Shown here: positions 1-9,200 of the stretch, in pieces
Layout: each line of letters opens with the position of its first letter
Position numbering within the stretch: the first letter of the stretch is position 1
From: Polychytrium aggregatum
Taxonomy: Eukaryota; Chytridiomycota; Chytridiomycetes; Polychytriales
Assembly (NCBI RefSeq): GCF_025602895.1
Contig: NW_026516472.1
Coordinates: 1-35,986, forward strand
Reading direction: 5' to 3'
DNA length: 35,986 bases
Notes under the pieces: model-generated
Told to the model about the DNA's origin: nothing
Database searches by the model: none
The model's input: the letters and a program-made list of their open reading frames with translations, nothing else
Translations under genes and position numbers: made by a program

Positions 1-538
1 CTCCAGAGGAAAGTATCACTCTCGCTCTGCCACACTGCCATCCACCGAGCAGGTCTCTCACACAAGAGGGCAACACACCTCTACAAGTCCAAGCGACTGG
101 ATGAGCGAGTGGCACAGTTCAGGGACCAAGTCCACTCCATCGACCCACGGCGGCTCGTTTTTGTCGATGAGACAGGGATCAGGAGATCCATTTTCCCTCT
201 CTACGGATACTCACCGAAGGGTGCTCCGCTTCGCCAGCGCAATCACATGAAACACAAGTCTGTCTCGGCTGCATTTGCCATCAACCACTGGTGTGCTGCA
301 TCGCATGTACATCCCCACATCATTCAAGACACACTCGATGGTCGAGTTCTTTGAGCGAGCGAGCTTCCCAGACGACTCTGTGATTGTGATGGACAATGTC
401 AGCATGCACAAGACAATGGCTGTCCTGGACTGCATCGATCGCCGAGGATGGTCAGTGATCTTCACCCCACCTGCTTCACCCGACTTCAATCCCATCGAGA
501 ACTTCTTTGGGGTTGAGTCCCCACCGCTTTGGGGTTGA
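1..538 (+). pseudogene. IS630/Tc1-mariner-like DDE transposase, truncated and frameshifted
   Basis: Remnant of a cut-and-paste transposase. The frame is open from base 1, so the N-terminus lies outside the window. It begins with a basic helical stretch and then a VDETG motif carrying the first catalytic Asp. Near base 285 the homologous frame shifts by one base, because the frame-1 reading ends at 354 while the conserved reading continues in frame 2. Frame 2 holds the second Asp (VMDN, about 390) and the Glu (NPIEN, about 490-500). I count 34 residues between the second D and the E, the DD34E spacing of Tc1/mariner and IS630 families. Homology stops directly after NPIENFFG, where short palindromic repeats begin, so the C-terminus is missing. 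It lies in the same orientation as the Fanzor gene, but whether both belong to one transposon cannot be decided here. Confidence 0.85.
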
Positions 539-568
539 GTTCCTCCAATTTGGGGTTTAGTCCCCCAA
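506..568. repeat. Three tandem ~21-bp palindromic units (TTTGGGGTTKAGTCCCC-like)
   Basis: Three imperfect head-to-tail copies at 506-527, 528-548 and 549-568. Each has a TTGGGG arm facing a CCCC(AA) arm around a TTGAG/TTTAG centre, so each could form a small hairpin. They begin exactly where transposase homology ends and lie about 240 bp before the Fanzor start. They could be a terminal or subterminal repeat of the Fanzor-bearing element. I found no matching inverted copy in 18427-19057, so the element boundary is unproven. Confidence 0.6.
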
Positions 569-673
569 TCACGCCGCCATTTTCACGCTCACATCCCTGG
601 CTTGAACCTCTCGACGATTTTTGAACAGGGTCGCTTCCCAACCAACCCGCAAAGACGGGTTCCTGCTCTCGGG

Positions 674-680
674 TATAAAT
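674..680 (+). promoter_or_regulatory. TATA box, probable Fanzor core promoter
   Basis: TATAAAT in a GC-rich surround, 129 bp upstream of the Fanzor ATG at 809. Initiation 25-35 bp downstream would give a leader of roughly 100 nt. The rest of 569-808 holds no other recognised feature. Confidence 0.5.
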
Positions 681-808
681 GCCACACCTTCGTCCTGCTG
701 CTTTCTTCCCTCATCTCGCCTTGATCGGATCATCGCGCCATTGTACGATAAAAAAAAGTCTCTGCTCTGACGAGTACCACTTGCAGGCATCCAGCATCCT
801 CTGCCCCC

Positions 809-2676
809 ATGCCTCCGAAGCGCAAGGGTACCGGTGATGGCCAGCCTCAGCCACCCAGGCCCAAGAAAGCCAAGTCACAGTCGGAGCCTGTCTCTGGTTC
901 GTATTCTGACCCCACGCATGCTTGGTCGTCTGTTGCTCCGTCGCTCACCACCACTGCTTCTACAGATCCAATGGATGTCGATCCCACCGAGCCTGGTCCA
1001 TCTACTTCCTCGAGTACCGGCAAGCGATGTCGCCAGTGCGACGGTACCGATCACGAACGTTGCAACACCAGCAAATGTCCCAAATACCGGCCCCTCAAGA
1101 GTTCTGTCGTCCCACTCGTGGATGGAAGGTCATCCGCCCCTCAGTTCAGCTGCTTCAAGCAGACGATGGATGGCTGTTGTCTCAATCCCGCTCTCCGCGA
1201 CAAGATCCAGGCCACCGTCGAGGCCATGACCCAGATCCAGTTCGAGGCATCCAGGCTGCTCAACCTGCACATCCTCCGGTGCATCGAGCAGGATCTTCCC
1301 GTCCCCGTCATCTCCAAGTCCACCCCTGCTTTCGTTCGCCAATGCTTCAAGATCGTCCAGGACGGTGCCCTCTCCCCGACCGGGGACAATGAGAAATACA
1401 ACGAGCATCTGGTCGCTTCCTTTCGCGACTACCAGACCACTCGGCACGCAGACCTGCCTCCGGCCCCTCGTCTGCCTGATGGTGCTCACAGTCAGCTTCT
1501 CACCCTGGCTGTCAATGCCTATGCTACCAACTGCACCACCCACCTCGACCTGGCCTACTGGCGACTCCTTCGCCGCTTCTGCGCTGCCGTCTTCCCAGCC
1601 AACAAGCATAAGCACGAAGCCATCGAGGCCTGTCTCGAGCTCTTCGAGAAACCAGGGCAGACTCCACCCAAGGCCGATATCGAGTTCCTCTATCCAGACT
1701 TTGGCCACGTCCTGGACGAGTTTCGGTACAGCAACGACCAGGACCGCTTCCGGGCCCTCCATCGCCTCTCACACCATGTGAGAATCCTCGCTCGAGACAA
1801 GATGGTCGACAATGTCCACAAGTGGATCGACTGTGACATGCCCGCCCTCCGAGTCACTGAGCTGCAGCGCCAGGCCAAGCTGGACGAGCTCACTACCCAA
1901 GGCATTCCCTCCGACGACAAGAGGTTCACCAAGGCCAAGATCAACAAGCTGGCATCCAGGATCAAGTGGTGCCTCAAGCAGCTCGCTCTTGACACTCCTC
2001 CGGCCGTGTGCACGATGGTTCCTCTGTGCACTGCCACGGCCAAATACATCAAGATTGACACGGTCACTCTCTGGGAACTCCTTGACACCGATCATCGTCT
2101 TGGCCTCACCAGGGACAAGCTCAAGGAAGAAGGTGAGGACGGTGTCAACAACCAGGATCGTCTCTGGCGCAGTTGCTTCAAGCTGCGTAGTTCCCTCTTC
2201 CAAGAGCGAGACGTGAACAAGAAGCTGTTCAACTACGAGATCAGCACCGATGGCATTGGATGCACCATCGGCCTCGTCAAGTTTTTGCGTCGAACCGATC
2301 ACACCGAGACCCCCGAGCCTCCTCCGACTGCCGAGCAGCGTATCCAGACCCACATCGGCGACCCAGACCCCGATCGCACCACTTGGATTGGCATCGATCC
2401 TGGAGTCGGCTCCATCTTCACGGCGGTCATCCAAACACCGGGCCACCAAGACGAGGTGGTCTCATTCTCCAATGGCCACTACCAGCACATGTGTGACCAT
2501 ACGTCCAACACCAAGTGGCACAATATCATGAAGTATCGACTCAGCATCGAGACCTGGATGTCGACCACCCCCTCGCCCAAGGTGTCATCCTCGGAGGCCT
2601 TCAAAGTCCATCTCACCCATGTCCTGCGACCGGAGCTGCGAGTGCAGCTCGACTTCCACCTTGGCAAGAAGGCCCG
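809..2676 (+). pseudogene. Fanzor (eukaryotic TnpB-like RNA-guided nuclease), N-terminal part with RuvC-I
   Basis: First of three pieces of one Fanzor gene. The start at 809 follows the TATA box and opens with two basic clusters that look like nuclear localisation signals (PPKRK, RPKKAK). A Ser/Pro/Thr-rich linker follows, then a zinc-knuckle-like C74-x2-C77-x4-H82-x2-C85-x4-C90. A long helical region of the kind that precedes RuvC in TnpB/Fanzor comes next. RuvC-I reads WIGIDPG with the first catalytic Asp at residue 530. The gene is cut at codon 623 by LTR element A1; GCCCG (2672-2676) is duplicated at 11864-11868. The actual ORF runs 19 residues into the LTR and stops at 2734, giving a 641-aa product without RuvC-II, zinc ribbon or RuvC-III, so it should be nuclease-dead. 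Family identity is from motifs; no search was run. Confidence 0.88.
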
Positions 2677-2961
2677 TGTAAGGAGTGAACAAGCGCAAGG
2701 ACGAAGACCAAGTGCTTGGTATGAGCTTTATTAGCTTTTAGCCCCGAACACCAAAGAACAAGTTTTGTTCGAACTGGTGTTCAACATAGGCTCAGACATG
2801 CAGGGCTATTTATAGACCGGGAGAAGGTCGAGGGGCAAAAGTGGGCGAGAAGGGTGGAGCATCACAGAGAAGCGAGAAGGGGGTGCGAGAGTGGCTGGTG
2901 TGCAAGCGAGAGAGGCTTGGCACAGCCCGGGGACATGTGCCGAGCGGTGGGGGAGGCAGGA
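2677..2961 (-). repeat. Element A copy 1, 3' LTR, first segment
   Basis: 285 bp of the 419-bp LTR, starting TGTAAGGAG. It is interrupted after 2961 by element B, and the remaining 134 bp resume at 6073. On the minus strand it carries a TATAAATA box and an AATAAA signal, as in the intact LTRs. Confidence 0.93.
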
Positions 2962-3188
2962 TGTCAAGACTGGACAACGGGGCAAGCAGGGAAGTGCGCA
3001 AGAGTCCTAATGCAAGACTCGAACGTAGGGAGAGGAGCGGGGACTGGACTGGGACACAGAGTGTCAAGTGTGAAGCCAAAGTTTTATTCTAGATCCAAGG
3101 CTTAGGATACTAAAAATACAAAGTTCATTTCAAGGACAAGGCAAGATAACTAGGCAAGATACAAGGCAAGGAAACTCGGTTCATGACA
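2962..3188 (-). repeat. Element B 3' LTR
   Basis: 227-bp direct repeat matching 5841-6067, with TG...CA ends. The minus strand contains AATAAA (plus TTTATT at about 3083-3088). Confidence 0.92.
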
Positions 3189-3199
3189 CTATCTCCCCC

Positions 3200-4555
3200 T
3201 TATAGGTCAGCCATAATGGCTCGATAGGACTGGAACATGAACGGCACCCCAGCTCGGGCTTTTCCGAAATTCAGTGTCAGCATCGGTTTCGAACCGGCAA
3301 CCTCCAGACTGGTATGCAGACACCTTAAACGAACTCGGCGAACTGGGGCACTGGCAGGGGACTCGGAACGGCGGATGAAACCCTTGGACAAGTTCTCTTG
3401 GATGTAGGTGTGGAGGGCGTCCATCTCCGGCTTGGAGAGGTTGTAGACGGGCCCAAACGACGGGGACGCACCTTCGACCAACGGGATCGTGTGGTCGTAA
3501 GGGCGGTGCTGGGGGAGCTTGTCGGCCTCGGACTTGGAAAACACCTTGGCAAAGGACGAGTACTTGGAGGGGACAGAGGGCTCGGCCTTGGGCTTGGCTC
3601 CAGCGTCGACGGAGCAGAGGGACAGGACTCGGGCAGCATCCAAGAGGAACACTTCCAGGCCTTCCTTCTGGACGGCGTGCTGGAAGGGGATGCTGCCGAT
3701 CAGGCTGACGCTGGGCAGGGACTGGGTCTTGGTCTTGGTCTTTGGGACGGCAGGAGGCAAGGCAGGACTGGGCTTGGGCACGGCAGGAGGCAAGGCAGGA
3801 CTGGGCTTGGGCACGGCAGGAGGCAAGGCAGGGAGGATCTCGGGCTCGGCTGGGGACTCGGCTGGGGACTTGGCAGGAACGATCTTGGACTCGGGCAGGG
3901 ACACGGCAGGCTCGGCGGGGACCTCAGCAGGGGACTCGGCAGGCGGCTCGGCAGGGCTGGACCTAGAGGACTGTGGCTCGGGAGAGAACGGGGAGGCCAA
4001 ACTGTGGATAGAGGTGCAAGGCAAGAAAATAGAGTCATGGTGCCAGTCAAAGTAGGGCTTGTGTTTCTTGATCCAATCCATACCCAAGATGATCGGGTAT
4101 GAAGCCAAGGGAATCAGCGCGAACGAGATTTGTTCATAGTGGCTGATGCCTGTGATCATAGAAACACAAACTCCAAGACTAGACTCCATCGAAGAACCAT
4201 CGGCAAGAGTGATGACGAAAGAAGTTGCAAAGGTGGGGAGAGCGTGGGTTGCGGCGAATCCAGTGTCCATAAACGAAGTAACCGCGCCGGTATCGATCAT
4301 GGCGGTTGCCCGTATGGACTCTGGACCGCACAGCAGAGTCACAGCGAGGGAGGGCTGACGTTGGATGTCAGGCTCGGGAGGCGAAGACGAAGAAGCAAGA
4401 GCAGTGGAAACGGTGGCAATGGTGACGGGGGCAAGATGGCAAAAGGCAGAAGAGTGATTTACCGTGGAGACATTTACAGGAGGAAGATTTATGACATGAT
4501 TGACGCCTAGGAAAGCTCCTCCGACCTTTTCTAGGCAGAGAAGTTTTCCTGGTCG
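3200..4555 (-). pseudogene. Element B protease and truncated RT (pol remnant)
   Basis: Open in the -1 frame relative to B Gag from 4555, overlapping the end of gag, to a stop at 3200. Order: a Ser/Pro leader; a retropepsin domain with catalytic IDTGA (about 4290) and a downstream ILGMDW motif; a proline/alanine-rich linker with tandem repeats; then the segment leading into RT (FSKSEADKLPQHRPYDH... through GFIRRSESPASAP). After this point, about 3345, the expected FVKKKDGS and YLDD parts of RT are absent. The frame runs through about 45 unrelated residues to a stop next to the polypurine tract. This is what an internal deletion joining early RT to the 3' end would give. The protease may still be functional; the RT cannot be. 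Confidence 0.85.
3747..3834. repeat. 33-bp tandem repeat in the B protease-RT linker
   Basis: Two full copies and a partial third of a 33-bp unit (3747-3779, 3780-3812, 3813-3834). On the minus strand it encodes an 11-residue unit KPSPALPPAVP. The length is a multiple of three, so the frame is kept. Confidence 0.85.
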
Positions 4556-5769
4556 TCAAGTTTATTCACATCAACGACAGCCAAAGAAGCATCGATGGCA
4601 GCCAAGCGGGAGGATGCCTTATTGGGGCAGCGAAGGGCAATGTGCCCTTCCTGCTTGCAATAAAAGCAGCGGTTGGCAGCACGGAGGGCGGCCTTGTCCT
4701 CGGCGGTCAGCCTGCGAGCGGAGGCCTGGCTGAGGTCCATGGGCTGCGGAACGTTGAAGGCTTGAGCGGGGCGAGGAGGAGGAGCAGGAGCGAAGGGGCG
4801 AGGAGCCGGACGGAAAGGGAGAGGAGCCGGACGAGCAGGAGCAGGAGCAGGAGCGGAGCGGTGGTTGGGACGGCGGGAACGTTGGTCCTCCTGGCGGTTG
4901 TCGATGGCGATCGCCGCTTGCATGAGATCTTCGAGGTTGTCGAAGGAGCGGCGGGAGAGTTCGTCTTGAACCGAGGGCTTGAGTCCACTCTCGAAGTGGA
5001 ACATGAGAGGGTCTTGGGACCAAGTGAGGAGGTGGACGGCTTGGCGGCGGTACTCGGCGGCATAGGCGGCGGCGGAGGTGACTTGGTAAAGCCTGACCAT
5101 CTCGCGAGCAGCGGCGATGGTGGGCTGGACCTGGCCAAAGGCAGCACGGAGCCACTCGGAGAAACCGGCAAAGTCACGGATGGCAGGGGGAGAGCACTCG
5201 GGGTCTCTCTCCAACTGATCGATGTACGGCTGCATGTAGTCTGCAGCAGTACCATCGAGATAGGATAAGGCGTAGAACACCTTATCCCTTTCAGTCTGGA
5301 AGAGGGGAGGGTTGGACACGAAGGCCAGTCTGCAATGCGAGAGGAAGGCATTGCAGCGGCTCGGGTCCTTACCAGAGAAGCGATCAGGGGGACCTATCTG
5401 CCTGGTGGCAGAGTTGCGACCAGCAGGGTTGTCCTCGGGGTCTTGGGCAGGATCATCGACGTCGTCAGGAACGCCGAAGTAGGGGCGACCTGCACGACGG
5501 ATCGGGGCGGGAGCGGGAGCAGGAGGAGGTAGCTGGGCCTGGTAGCTGCGGAGGGCCTCCTGGACACTGGCGGCGACCACTTGGCGGACATCCTCTTCAC
5601 GGCGAGCCAGGACCTGGTCCATACGATCGGTGATGCGGTTGAGCGCATCATCCTGATCGTGGAGGAACTTGGAAAAGTCCTGGAGAGAACGGGCGTTCTC
5701 GGCGGACTGGATAATGACCGCACGGATGGCCTGGAGCTCGGGCTCGGAAAGGCCAGAAGGGGAAGCCAT
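4531..5769 (-). CDS. Element B Gag
   Basis: Structural capsid polyprotein of the nested element, about 412 aa. The ATG at 5769 (MASPSG) is chosen because the longer open frame extends into the LTR only through a TTG codon. It has an N-terminal helical region, a Ty3-type gag core in the middle (DRFSGKDPSRCNAFLSHCRL and following), a Pro/Ala/Arg-rich segment and a single zinc knuckle CFYCKQEGHIALRC (CX2CX4HX4C) near the C-terminus. It stops at TAG (4531-4533). The protease frame is -1 relative to it. In the overlap the minus strand reads GGAAAAC (4549-4543), then 6 nt, then a 6-bp inverted repeat GCCTAG/CTAGGC (4531-4536, 4505-4510), a possible but non-canonical frameshift signal. Confidence 0.88.
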   Translation of the reverse strand: MASPSGLSEPELQAIRAVIIQSAENARSLQDFSKFLHDQDDALNRITDRMDQVLARREEDVRQVVAASVQEALRSYQAQLPPPAPAPAPIRRAGRPYFGVPDDVDDPAQDPEDNPAGRNSATRQIGPPDRFSGKDPSRCNAFLSHCRLAFVSNPPLFQTERDKVFYALSYLDGTAADYMQPYIDQLERDPECSPPAIRDFAGFSEWLRAAFGQVQPTIAAAREMVRLYQVTSAAAYAAEYRRQAVHLLTWSQDPLMFHFESGLKPSVQDELSRRSFDNLEDLMQAAIAIDNRQEDQRSRRPNHRSAPAPAPARPAPLPFRPAPRPFAPAPPPRPAQAFNVPQPMDLSQASARRLTAEDKAALRAANRCFYCKQEGHIALRCPNKASSRLAAIDASLAVVDVNKLDDQENFSA

Positions 5770-5840
5770 TGGTAAAAGAGATAGAGAAGGGGACGGGGCA
5801 AAGGCAGGGCAAGTGGGGGGTTGTTGAAGGTCTTGCCAAG

Positions 5841-6067
5841 TGTCAAGACTGGACAACGGGGCAAGCAGGGAAGTGCGCAAGAGTCCTAATGCAAGACTCG
5901 AACGTAGGGAGAGGAGCGGGGACTGGACTGGGACACAGAGTGTCAAGTGTGAAGCCAAAGTTTTATTCTAGATCCAAGGCTTAGGATACTAAAAATACAA
6001 AGTTCATTTCAAGGACAAGGCAAGATAACTAGGCAAGATACAAGGCAAGGAAACTCGGTTCATGACA
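5841..6067 (-). repeat. Element B 5' LTR
   Basis: 227-bp copy matching 2962-3188. It is followed on the plus strand by the CAGGA duplication (6068-6072) and then the second part of the A LTR. Confidence 0.92.
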
Positions 6068-6072
6068 CAGGA

Positions 6073-6206
6073 AACCAGTAGACGCGGGTGGCAACGGCGC
6101 GTGCTCATGCATGGGGGCAAACAAACACGTGGGGACTCATGATTGGTGCGGAGGGCGAGAGCATGCGGGACAATCTCATTGGTCCGTTGTGATGCTGGTC
6201 ATCACA
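6073..6206 (-). repeat. Element A copy 1, 3' LTR, second segment
   Basis: The remaining 134 bp of the LTR split by element B. With 2677-2961 it makes exactly 419 bp. On the minus strand it begins TGTGATGACC immediately after the polypurine tract. Confidence 0.93.
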
Positions 6207-6219
6207 CTATCTCCTCCTT
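6207..6219 (-). other. Element A1 polypurine tract (plus-strand primer site)
   Basis: The minus strand reads AAGGAGGAGATAG directly against the 3' LTR. This is the position and composition of a retroelement PPT. It is also coding: it specifies the last Arg residues and the stop codon of Pol. Confidence 0.8.
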
Positions 6220-9200
6220 AAACTACGGCGTGTTCCATCTTGAGTTCTCCTGGGGCCAGGCTTGTCTGGGTAGCGTCGGTGGTACTCCGCGGCCACCGTT
6301 GGGGCAAAGACAATGTCGGCGGGCTCCCAACTTCGATCGGTGACCGGGTAGCCTTTCCAATCGATGAGATAGTGCAGCTTTCCGCGCACGAACTTGGAGT
6401 CTAAGATCTCTTCGACCTCCCACTCCAAGTTCCCATCGATGACCACCGCAGGGGGCGGCGCTTGCACCCGACCCGGAAGCGAGTTCTTCTTGTAGGGCTC
6501 AAGAAGAGACACATGGAACACCGGGTGCACCTTTATGTCCTTTGGCAAGTCCAGGCGGAAAGCCAATGTCCCGACGGCCTCGAGGATGGTGAATGGTCCA
6601 ATCCTCTGGTAATCCAGCTTCTTGCTTGGGCGAGTGGTGCTGATGTTACGAGTCAGCACCCAGACTTGATCGCCCGGACGCAAGTCGGGAGCCTGGGACC
6701 TCCGGAGATCTGAGAAGTGCTTGTAGTCAGACTTTGCCTTCTCAAGATTCTCCTTCAACAGTGCCAGGTTCCGCTGGAGATGTTCAACCCTCTCCGTGGC
6801 AGAGGGAACATCAGGGCCGCCAGCGACAACGGGGACTTCGAACCTTGGGTGGAACCCATAGGTTGCCAAGAATGGCGAGGCATGTGTTGACGAGTTCTCG
6901 AGGTTATTGTAAGAGAACTCGGCCAACGGCAGCAGCTCGGCCCAGTCATCTTGCTGATACGACGTGTAACAGCGCAGGTATTGGTTGATGACCTGGTTGA
7001 CCCTCTCAGTCTGTCCATCGGTCTGGGGATGGAAGGCCGTGGACAGACTGGTTTGGATCCCGAGCTGCGTGCAGAGTGCCTTCCAGAACCGAGAGGTGAA
7101 CTGACTTCCTCGGTCTGAAACCACTGTGTCGGGGAGGCCATGGAGACGAAAGACATTGTCGAGGAACAGTGACGCAGTCTCCTCCGCCGACGGCAGTGAA
7201 CGCCAGGACATAAAGTGTGCCATCTTTGTGAGGCTGCATACCACCACAAAGATGCAGGTGTGACCCTTGGACTTTGGCAGATCAGTGATAAAGTCCATGG
7301 TCAGTGTCCCCCAGGGTCGATCGGCTGTCTGGAGTGGCAACAGGAACCCAAACGGCTTGTGTCGCGGAGCTTTCGAGCGTGCACAGGTGTCGCACGTCGA
7401 GACGTACTCTTTGACATCTTTCCGATAGGTTTGCCACCAAAACTGTCGCGATACCAGAGCCAGAGTCCGTCGGATGCCTGGATGACCCACAGCGACTGGG
7501 TCATGGCACGACTTGAGCGCCGGAACTCGGCACGACTCTGGGACCACAATCCTGTTCTGGAAGGTGAGGTACTGGCCATTCCAGACGAACTTCGGGTCAC
7601 GACGGTATTTGTCTAGACCGGGATCCCGAGCCTGCTCTTCGGCTATGAGCTGCAGCAAATCCACAGGGTCACTGCGACTTGCAACCGAAGAGCGGGCGTC
7701 TCTGCTTCGGAGCACGCGTATCACCGCGGCAGGATCGAGAAGCAGAGGCGGATCCCTCGACACGGAGGCCGACGAAGGGATGTAGTCCGAGCGACGAGAC
7801 AGGGCATCGGCCTTGCCGTTCCTCGCACCAGGACGGTACTGGATGCGGATGTCGAACCGAGACAAGAACTGGGACCACCGTGCATGACGCTGGTTTAGGA
7901 TGCGAGCCGTTGCCAGGTACTCCAAGTTCTTGTGATCGGTCAGAACGGCAACGGGATGCTGGGCGCCTTCGAGGTAGTGTCGCCACGCCTCGAAAGCCTC
8001 CTTGATCGCCAACAGCTCTTTCTCGTATATGCTGTAGTTACGTTCAGCATTCGAGAGTGTCCGCGAATGGAACGAGCAAGGATGAAGGCGATCATCAGCA
8101 CCCCGCTGGGAGAGCACGCATCCAAGCGCAAAGTCCGACGCATCTGACTCTACGACGAACGGCTTGGATGGGTCCGGATGCACCAGAACGGGCTCCGAAA
8201 CGAAGGCATCCTTCAAGGATCTGAATGCTTTATCGGCTTCGCGGGACCACTGGAAGCCATGCGTCTTCCGGAAGAGCCGAGTCATGGGCCCCGCGATCTT
8301 TGCGTATCCATCGATGAAGCGTCGATAGAAGTTCGCAAACCCGACAAAGGATCGAAGATCCGAGATGTTGCGCGGTATGGGCCAATCCAAGATCGCAGAG
8401 AGCTTGGATCGCTCCATACCGATGCCCTCGGGCGAGACCATGAAACCAAGGAACGAGACCGAGGTTTTGGAGAACTCGCACTTCTCCAGCTTGCAATACA
8501 GCTTTGCAGCTCGGAGCTTCGAGAGGACCTGCTTGACGTGCTCTACATGCTGCGACGGATCAGCACTGTAGATCAAGATATCGTCAAGATACGCAATTGC
8601 GAACTGGTCCAACTCGGTGCGCAGGACGTCGTTGATGAAGTGCTGGAACGTCGCTGGCGCGTTGGTGAGCCCAAAGGGCATCACCAAGTACTCGAAGTGC
8701 CCATATCGAGTACGGAAAGCTGTCTTCCACTCGTCCCCGGAGCGGATGCGCAGCAGATTGTAGGCTCCACGAAGGTCCAGCTTAGTGAACACCTTCGCGC
8801 CTCGAAGTCGGTCCAGCAGCTCGCCGATCAGCGGTAAAGGGTAACGGTTCTTTACCGTGATACCGTTCAGTGCGCGGTAGTCAACGCAAAGACGAAGTGA
8901 GCCGTCCTTCTTCTTGACGAAGAGGATTGGTGAGCCTGCTGGGGACGACGAAGGACGAACGAATCCCTTGGCAAGATTCTCGTCGAGATAGTCACGCAGA
9001 GCGTGAAGTTCGGGCTCGGACAGTGAGTACAGAGGCCCGAACTTTGGCGACTTGCCCGGCTCCAAGTCAATGGGGCAGTCATAAGGGCGATGCGGAGGCA
9101 AGGAGTCAGCTTCCTGTTTAGAGAAAACAGACAGGAAGTCCTTGTACTCCGCAGGCACTTCGACAGTCGCAGTGCTCGGCTCGTCAGTGGGCAGGACATG

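Larger units (their letters stand above)
2962..6067 (-). mobile_element. Non-autonomous Ty3/gypsy element B nested in the A1 3' LTR
   Basis: 3106-bp insertion bounded by 227-bp LTRs (2962-3188 and 5841-6067), each starting TGTCAAGAC and ending TTCATGACA on the plus strand. The 5-bp duplication CAGGA is at 2957-2961 and 6068-6072. It encodes on the minus strand a Gag with a zinc knuckle and a protease followed by only the first segment of RT. RNase H, integrase and the RT catalytic motif are absent, so it would need proteins from a related element. A purine-rich tract at about 3189-3201 (minus GGGGGAGATAG) abuts the 3' LTR and resembles that of element A. Downstream of the 5' LTR the minus strand reads CTTGGCAAGACC, a possible tRNA primer site starting TGG two bases in. 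Confidence 0.92.

Noticed and set aside
506..568. Telomere-like TTGGGG repeats
   Set aside because: Only three units of unequal length with palindromic form; not a telomeric array.
5770..5958. Longer Gag start for element B inside the LTR
   Set aside because: The upstream codon is TTG and the extension is LTR sequence; the first ATG is at 5769.
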